Below are positions 57,205 to 64,000 of a stretch of 64,000 nt of DNA, piece after piece. Every line of letters begins with the position of its first letter. Position 1 is the stretch's first letter. Origin of the DNA: Schizophyllum amplum (taxonomy: Eukaryota > Basidiomycota > Agaricomycetes > Agaricales > Schizophyllaceae); NCBI GenBank assembly GCA_007026445.1, contig VDMD01000020.1:310001-374000 (forward strand). Direction: 5' to 3'. The translations under genes were made by a program, and so were the position numbers. A model generated the notes under the pieces. The model made no database searches. It was not told where the DNA came from and saw only the letters and a program-made list of their open reading frames with translations.

Positions 57205-59715
57205 GTCTTGGTGGTGGTGGTGAGATATGGAGGCTGGATATGGAGGATTGTGTGGAATGGAATGGAGGTGGCTTGGGAACAGGGTATGTGAGAAGTCAGA
57301 GTGGTGTTTGTTATTCGAGTCGTCGTCGGGGCTTTGTTCTGAGTTCTACGCGTGTCGAGGGCGACCTAGTCGTGTCGAGTACACCCTATGCGCGTCGAGA
57401 ATTTCCTATACACGTCGAGGATATGAAGGAAGTGGCGATAGCCTGTTAAAGTCGCAAGAACGGGGTTGAGCTCGCGGGGCAAGGTTGTGGGCAGAGCGAA
57501 AGCGCGAGTGGCAGACACGTGATGGAGAACCAACAATGGGACCCCCGCGCGACGACGGTTCCACGCTCAGTCACCCATGTGACACATCCATGTTTGCCTT
57601 CGTCGCGTTCGCCCCCATCGCCCGCCGCTGAGTATCGGGCGCTTGTGACATTGGAGCTGTGCTCACTCGAACGCCGGCAATGATTTACGAGTGGCTATAT
57701 ATCTTCGGCGACCAAGACGGCCGGGGCAGGCTTTTAATAACTACAGTGTCGTGAGTACGATGGCTTTATACTTAGAGATTCTGCGAGCTCACGAATGCTT
57801 TCCGAGATGACTTCGCGTTGCCCCGACAATGACTTTGTGACACCTGAAGAAGAATGTTTTATGACACCTTGAAGAATGTTCATGACGCCCGGGTATGTTC
57901 TTTGTCGTGACATACTTTGGACGGCATGTTTGGGTCGTGGTCAAAAATATATCAGCCCACAAACCTGCCTTCGCCAATTATCGAAGCTTGCGCTTCGTGA
58001 CCTTGATCTAGCTCGCTCAAAGACGCATGATGGAGTCCACAAACAAAGCAGACATCCTCCGAAAATGTGCTCGGGCGATATATCTACAGGTCGTATCAGC
58101 AGCTTGGCGCGTCGAACGTGCGCACCTGGTAAGTCACCTTGATTTGCGGGTCTTGGTTGATCTCGTCCGGCGGAATATAACAGCAGCCGTACATCTCACC
58201 GGAGAGACCCCGCTTGACAAGGGGGACGAGCGACTGTCGTCTGTACCGTCAGCAGTAAGCGCTCGCTGTGTTCCTTGAGGGCGTACCTATTCATTGAGCT
58301 GATTTGTGAGGCGTTCCACAGAAACAGTTGATACTAGACACGCAAGGCGGGGAAGCGCGACGACACGAAAGGCGACGGTCTAGTGTTGCGGTGAGCACCT
58401 CCCCTCGTATCACAGATCTCACCTCATATGCTTGTGTAGATTCTCCAGGAGGTCTTTATACAAGAAGGAGGCCTGCTCTGCCCTCGACTTGGGGCTCGTT
58501 CGAGCGCACGACGAGCACATGCAACGTTTACCTCCGATGTTCAGCTTCGACGCTCTCCGGCCAGGTAGTAACCCTCGCCGTGCCTACACCTCAGATATAT
58601 CACGGAAAAACGTACAAGGGCATCTGGAAGGTGCTATACCGCCTCACAGAGGAGACGATCCATGATGAGTTCGGTTTACAGTTGAACCATCGTATTTGGT
58701 ACGATAGCTTGCCCCATGGCACTCATACTGAGCTACCTATCTACACACACGTTAGGCCAACAATCCATGAGGTTGCAGCGGCCACTCACCTAGAGAAACT
58801 ACTAGGATTCGAGCGACGCAGCAGGGGCTCCGTTGCGGAAAGCCGGGTGGCAACTGAGGTGCCGTCACGCACCAACCGCCATGCCCAATGCCTATCCCCA
58901 CATTGATACCACCCTGTAGTCTCTTCTGAGGTTTCCCAGGGGTTATTCAACCAGCTATTCTCGCTCGTCGTCTTTGGGCAGCCTCGACGGCGGATGGCAT
59001 CGGGAACACCGTGTGATCTTCTGCCGCTTTGAGCCTTCGATGCACGTGAAGCTCCTTGTCTGCATTATGCAACCATCATCATCTTGTCTTGTCTTGTCCT
59101 CGATCTCGACGAACGGACTCGCGCGTCAAGCCATAAAACCGGCTTTTGCGCTCAATCTATTTTATCGGCGGTCGAACACATGCTCCAGGCTGAACAGCGC
59201 TTTCTTCAGACACCATTGCGATCCACGGCCTTCGCTGCAAACAACCGTCCTCAGGGCTCGTCAAGTCTGGGCTCTACAGCGAGGATGCGTGCCAGTTTCC
59301 CTTATCAATCCTTATCAATCGCCTCTAACCATTGCGCAGCTGTTGTCTTACGGTTCGCGACGAGCGACACACGAGTAAATACCCCTTCACGCGTCTTCTT
59401 TCCCACTCTGAATCCTTTTGGTGCGGCTTCAAGCGTGCTCGTCCATACAAGCTAGCCCGTACCATTACAACGATCATAAAAACACAACTGCCAACACCTA
59501 GCCGATCCCAATCAATAAATATGGTTCAGTCAGCGCTGCAGAAATGCATGTCTCGCACGCGTGCGTCCCTTCTTACGCTCACGGGTCCATCGCAGCTATG
59601 CAGCCACAACGACACGCGAAAGCTCTGAATTCCTCCTGTCGAATAAGTCACGCGTATGCGAGAGGCTAGCGATACTCACATCATCCTCCCCTAAGCGGAT
59701 GCGTCTCCTACTGCT
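57205..59715. other. Region without a supported gene
   Basis: A + strand candidate starts with ATG at 58030 (ESTNKADILRKCARAIYLQ ...), with a GTAAGT donor at 58131 and an acceptor at 58183 that would yield about 57 residues. I cannot support it further. A 192-codon + frame at 58328-58906 has no recognisable domain. The promoter of the 57.2 kb gene should lie just above 57204. Confidence 0.4.
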
Positions 59716-60510
59716 CTACCAGATAGGCCAGCCACTTGGCAGGCCTAAGGGGGGGATAATTGGTATGTTGTTAGACGTAGCGCCGCTTGACGCAGTTGCC
59801 GCGCTTAGAGACGCAGCTAATTCGCTGGCGACAGCGCTAGAGCTGGTAAGCAGCTTCTCGATACACAGGAAGGAGCGGACTCACGATGTCGGCGCAGGCG
59901 GAACAGCGAGCGAAGGCACACTGGAAACCTCTGCGTCGCGTCCGAGGATACCCGTGGGCAGGATGTCGGATGCGAGAATGCCGGAGGGGAGGATGCCGGT
60001 GGGTATAACGCCGTCAGAGGGGAGGACTCCCGTGGGCAGGATTCCGGAGGGGAGGATATCCGAGGGTATGAGACCCGGGGGAATGATTCCGGACACAACG
60101 ACAGCTGCGAGGCCGCCCGACGGCAGCGCGAACGAGGGCAGCGCGCCGGTGACGACGGCCCGCTCTGCGCCGCCCGCGAGGGACGCGACGGCGCTTTCGA
60201 CGGGCGCGAGTAGGCTTGTGACTGGCGCGAGGGCGCTTTGGACGGGAGCAAGGACGCTTTCCAGGGCGCTCTCTACGGGCGAGAGCGCGCTTACGCTGGG
60301 CGAGAGGGCGCTTTTGATGGGTGGCAGGACTGATGCGAGTGCGCTCTCAACTGGTGACAGCGCTCTCTTGACAGGTGCAAGGAGACTTTCCACCGGTCCT
60401 AGCAAGTCGGACTGCAGGAGGCCCTCGCCGAGAGGGAGTGGAGCAGCGTTGGCTCGAAGGATCGACGCCACGGATACAAAGGTAAGTGTCATGAAGAAGC
60501 ATGCGTGCAT
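59716..60510 (-). CDS. Small secreted Ala/Pro/Ser repeat protein
   Basis: Two exons: 59885-60510 and 59716-59842, in phase, 250 residues. The signal peptide is about the first 23 residues (MHACFFMTLTFVSVASILRA). Then come about seven short amphipathic units of the form (S/A)PV(E/K/Q)SAL(A/E)SVL, a Gly/Ala-rich hinge, and about nine units of the P-(S/T)-(D/G)-(I/V)-L-(P/A) type (IPSDILPSGILPTGVLPSD). There are almost no cysteines. It looks like a secreted structural or surface protein. No named family recognised. Confidence 0.75.
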
Positions 60511-60884
60511 GATGCTGATGAGGTATAGAAACTGAGGGTATACAGGGCGGTTTGAAAAGGGTATGGGGCTTATGCGCTACGGTTCATCGAAGGCCTTTTA
60601 TCATGTATAACACCGGAGGATTTCAACGAGCGGAAACGGATTTGGAGAGAACTGTTTGGCGCGAGCAACGTCGTATAGTAGCGGTCGGAGCGGCCTTCCG
60701 CTGTCCCAGTCTTCCGCTGTCCCAATCTTCCGCTGTCCCAATTCGGTACGTTTGAGACTTTGCCGCCGTTCGTGGCCGTGAGGAACCTTCTCGCTCTTCC
60801 ACCTCCCATGTCATGTACCGGAGTCCCCTCAATTGGTGTTCAGTCCATGCGCAAATTGTACGGTAGCGCCTACACATGACTTGT
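60511..60884. other. Promoter-side spacer with a 15-17 base tandem repeat
   Basis: Three copies of CTTCCGCTGTCCCA(A/G)T lie at about 60696-60741, upstream of the minus-strand secreted-repeat gene. Nothing else is recognised. Confidence 0.55.
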
Positions 60885-62696
60885 CTAAGGCAGCGGCTTT
60901 CTAAGACAGTTAAATGGACCACGCTTGTTGTAGCGAAGATTCAGAATCGGCCTGTGCTCGAGACGCCATGCCTGGCGAGGGTGATCCCACAAATCGAACC
61001 TCATATCCACATCCAGCTCTTCGAGCTCTGCGACCTCATACTCGTTATCCTCTCGCTCCGTCGTCCTCGAGCGAACAAGGCGCAGAAGCACCTCGCGGAA
61101 CTCCTCATGCAGGACCTCCTCCATCTCTTCCCAGGTCTGATCATCGTTGTCCTCTGAATCGTAGTCGTCACCCGGGTCGCTGGACGTTCCAAGCTGAAGG
61201 GCGAGTGATTTCAGACGAGGAACTTGCGGAGGTAGGCCTTTTGCCCAGACCAACTCTTCCAGGAGCCGAGGAGTAACCAACGGAGTGAGATGGGGCTCGT
61301 ACTCCCGGATGTCGTTGGAGAGTACGAGATGCGTGAGCTGAGGGAGCTTGTCGAGTATATTGATGAGCTCGTCTAACCCTTCCTCCTCATCTTGTAGGTC
61401 GAGTTTGATGAGGGCGAAGCTCCGAAGTGTGTCGTGTACATCGGAAAGGTCGATCATATCTAGTATCGTCGAAAGAATGTTCTGATGGGGCGGAAAGCGT
61501 ATGCTGAGGGATTGCATGGACGGCACAGTGATGTATTCGAGGATGTCGGAAGCGTGGTCGTTTACAGTCAGGGATTCCAAGACGGGAAATTCTATGGCAT
61601 CGTAATCCCCAGTCCGATCCGGATGTGACGCGGAGAGTGATAGAGTGATCAGGGTACCTGCGCTTTGCCGGATAGCGCGCAGGCTCTCTCCAATGTCGCT
61701 AGGAACAGCCAGCGAGAGAGTCGTCAACCGCCAGGAAGACGGGAGCGCCATGGAGTTCAGATACGGCTGGAGTGGTCGCGATAACCTAATGGAGGCTTGT
61801 CGCACATTGGGCGCTTGGGAAAAGAGATCCAGGGGCTGCACATCGAGGAAGTCTCGACTACCTCCAACATCGAGCAACTCTGCTTTATTATCCCGCCCAA
61901 GATAGATTTCGACGCTTTCCAGGCAGTCGAATGCCTTTAGAGCACAACGACGCAGGAAGGACGGCTTGACTGTAAGAGCTGCCGACTTCCAACGGTGCGC
62001 ATTCGCGTACAACTGCTCCCAGGCTTCGCCAAACCTGGGCCCCTCGACGGTCCACTCGAATCCGTGATACTTGAATAGATCCGCTCGAGCTCGTATCTCC
62101 GGAGGGTCAAGACAAGGGAGCGTGTCGCAGTGGCTGATCCGGATGTGCAGAGGGACCTGTTGGGACTGGGAGATGTACCGTTGCAGGCCATCGAGAGCGC
62201 CGGCTTTCATATTACTGAAGCGCCAGGTACTGTCGAGGGATATGAATGTCCACAGTTGGGGAGCACTGAGAGCAACATGCCGCCAGGCCACGCAGACGCG
62301 CGAGTAGATCGGGTCGCCAAGGCCTACCAATTTTTTCCTCCTCCGATCTTTCTCTGGGTCCTCTATGCCCAGAAGCATGTTCAGAGGCGCTATCTCCCGG
62401 TCCGCCTTTCGCACAGCTTCCCAGACCTTGAAAATCTCCAGCAGCACGTCTGGCGGCAGACGGCGGACCGGCGCGACGAACGACGTGTTCATCGTCAGCT
62501 GCGCCTCAACTTCTGCGCGTAGGGCCTCTATGCGCGCTATCTCCTTGTTGAATCTCGATATTTCCGAGCGCAGCTCAACAGTGCTCTGCGCGATCGCGGC
62601 ACCTTCTGCTGCAGATGGGAGGTGACCTTGACGATGACGGTCAACGTTTGCATAGATTGCGGCGCGATCCAGAACGTCGGGGTTATGCGTAATCAT
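60885..62696 (-). CDS. F-box-like / leucine-rich protein
   Basis: A single exon, ATG at 62696, 603 residues. A coiled coil (ELRSEISRFNKEIARIEALR) precedes the F-box-like helices (FVAPVRRLPPDVLLEIFKVW ... IYSRVCVAWRHVALSAPQLW). Irregular leucine-rich repeats follow to about residue 500, then an acidic segment (DPGDDYDSEDNDDQTWEEME). The layout is the same as the 39.3 kb gene with low identity, as usual for this expanded family. Presumed SCF ubiquitin-ligase substrate adaptor by family knowledge; substrate unknown. Confidence 0.85.
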   Translation of the reverse strand: MITHNPDVLDRAAIYANVDRHRQGHLPSAAEGAAIAQSTVELRSEISRFNKEIARIEALRAEVEAQLTMNTSFVAPVRRLPPDVLLEIFKVWEAVRKADREIAPLNMLLGIEDPEKDRRRKKLVGLGDPIYSRVCVAWRHVALSAPQLWTFISLDSTWRFSNMKAGALDGLQRYISQSQQVPLHIRISHCDTLPCLDPPEIRARADLFKYHGFEWTVEGPRFGEAWEQLYANAHRWKSAALTVKPSFLRRCALKAFDCLESVEIYLGRDNKAELLDVGGSRDFLDVQPLDLFSQAPNVRQASIRLSRPLQPYLNSMALPSSWRLTTLSLAVPSDIGESLRAIRQSAGTLITLSLSASHPDRTGDYDAIEFPVLESLTVNDHASDILEYITVPSMQSLSIRFPPHQNILSTILDMIDLSDVHDTLRSFALIKLDLQDEEEGLDELINILDKLPQLTHLVLSNDIREYEPHLTPLVTPRLLEELVWAKGLPPQVPRLKSLALQLGTSSDPGDDYDSEDNDDQTWEEMEEVLHEEFREVLLRLVRSRTTEREDNEYEVAELEELDVDMRFDLWDHPRQAWRLEHRPILNLRYNKRGPFNCLRKPLP

Positions 62697-63035
62697 TGAG
62701 AAGAGACCTTGGAAAACGCAGAGTTCCAGGGATGGCAAAAACGATGACTGTGCGAGTCAAGCCCTGGCAAAGGTGACACGTGTCACGCTTCAGGATCATC
62801 CGTCGGAGCCGAGAATCTCATTATCACGTGTATACGGATGTTACCGAGTAAACCAACATTTCGAAGCGATGCGATGTCCTTGATTCTTGGCTGCAGAAAA
62901 TCTTAAGACTACAAGGGGCTGGGTATGCGAGATACTATGCAGCATAGCAGACTGTCACTACATCTGAGTGCAGTACATTATAGTAATCTAAGTAAAGGCT
63001 AACCGTCGAGATGAGCAGCTCGGTGGGAAGTAACT
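62697..63035. other. Intergenic spacer
   Basis: It holds the upstream region of the 62.7 kb F-box gene and the 3' flank of the next minus-strand gene. No feature stands out. Confidence 0.4.
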
Positions 63036-64000
63036 TCATAGGTTCCAGTCCCCTTCAGGAGGTCCATGACCTCCCCGACCATGGCGCTCATGTGGGTCTG
63101 CGTTCTTACGCTTCAATACCAAGGCCTTGCAGGTGTACCACTGCGGTGAGTCGGATTCAAGCTTTGTCGCATATGGAGCGGTGGTAGGAGTGGCGGGCCC
63201 GACGTGCATGCGGGATGGACCAGCGGCGGGGTATGGCACAAAGGGCGTGGGGGAAGAGTAGTAGGGGTCCAATGAACCAGGCTCGGGGCTAACGCACCCC
63301 CGCTGTATCGAAGGTCCGGCGACGGAGGCGGACTCGCCGAATTCGGCCTGCGATGACACTCGCGATGCGGCGGAGTACGTGCGCGAGGGTCCAGGCGTAG
63401 GTGTAGCAGTCGGGACGGCAAAAGAAGGACGAAGACCAGCATGCGAAGGCAGGGCCGATGCGTGGTTGATGTTCCCGAAAGAGGCGTGGTATTGCTGTGG
63501 CTCGCTACGTGTTGAAGGCGCCTGCCGTAACTCGTGATGCGCCGACTCCTGCAGGGGAGCTTGCGCATCGTACGGAAAGTCGTTTGTCGAAGGGACAGGC
63601 TGCTCCGTATGCTGATACGTCCCGGCCTGCTGAGCGTGTTGAGGCTGATGGAATTGCGCGCCTTCTCCCTGTCCCCCGTTCAGGTGAGGATCTGCACTCA
63701 CGTCCGACTGTACGTGATATGCCTGCGGCGGAGGTTGCATTGCTTGGCGCGCACCCATTTGCAAGTTCTCCGAATGAGGCACGAGCCCCACCATTTGCGG
63801 ACCGCTGGAAAATGTGTTCAGCAGCCGAACACGTCGAATGGAATAGCAACAGACTTACCTAGCCATCGCTGAGCCGTTGTAGTAGTTGATATTGACGACT
63901 ATAGCAGGCCGCTGGTGTTGATCCTGACTCGCCTGCCGCTGCTGCCAGTGCCGCCGTAGTTGCTGTTGCTGCTGTTGATGCCGGAGGATCGCCTGCTGCC
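63036..64000 (-). CDS. Gln-rich orphan protein, partial (runs off the window)
   Basis: Last two exons seen: 63859-64000 (cut by the window edge) and 63036-63804, joined in phase. The visible 302 residues are Gln-rich at first (RHQQQQQQLRRHWQQRQASQ), then Pro/Ser/Tyr-rich, ending in LVLKRKNADPHERHGRGGHG. The Gln block, an intron after a short hydrophobic phrase, an LQMG phrase and a basic tail resemble the second half of the gene at 54940-57204. No function assigned. Confidence 0.62.

Overview
This window is nuclear DNA of a filamentous basidiomycete, most probably an agaricomycete. Genes are dense and occur on both strands. Most are broken by many short introns (about 45-60 bases) whose donors are very often GTGCGT. 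The encoded families are typical of that group: F-box-like/LRR proteins, PQ-loop, DOMON-cytochrome b561, GH47 mannosidase, FKBP12, SmB, a NASP-type histone chaperone, Gln/Ser/Pro-rich orphan proteins and Ty1/Copia elements. All multi-exon models were built by hand from reading frame, GT/AG splice sites and phase, and every junction given was checked for frame.

Layout. 1-6.4 kb: a DOMON-cytochrome b561 membrane protein (+) and a PQ-loop transporter (-). 6.4-12.8 kb (-): one very large gene with an N-terminal zinc cluster, a P-element/THAP9-like DDE core and a C-terminal PHD-like finger. It is interrupted by a 633-bp non-autonomous hAT-type element with a perfect 8-bp target duplication. 13.0-18.4 kb (-): a complete young Ty1/Copia retrotransposon with 333-bp LTRs differing at one base, an intact Gag-Pol frame and a 5-bp target duplication. 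19.7-22.1, 26.3-27.7, 37.1-38.6 and 52.6-54.0 kb: four members of an expanded low-complexity family ending in C-x-W-x(n)-C-x(n)-H fingers. Three of them share N-termini, intron positions and a promoter. 25.8-29.9 and 50.3-54.6 kb form an inverted segmental duplication carrying two of these genes. 31.1 kb: an initiator tRNA-Met gene. 31.4-36.8 kb (-): FKBP12 and a GH47 alpha-mannosidase. 39.3-47.7 kb: an F-box gene, a secreted Cys-repeat protein, two F-box relics, an aminoglycoside-phosphotransferase-like kinase and spliceosomal SmB. 47.9-49.5 kb (+): a NASP/SHNi-TPR chaperone. 54.9-64 kb: two Gln-rich orphan genes, a secreted repeat protein and another F-box-like gene.

The most informative link is between the retrotransposon and the tRNA. 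The 15 bases next to the element's 5' LTR are the exact complement of the initiator tRNA-Met gene in this same window, ending at tRNA nucleotide 39. This points to half-tRNA priming of the copia/Ty5 kind. The other main results are the hAT insertion that splits the transposase-like gene, and the duplicated finger-protein family with its conserved promoter. Housekeeping genes (FKBP12, SmB, NASP-like, GH47) look intact, apart from a probable one-base shift in the proline-rich tail of SmB.
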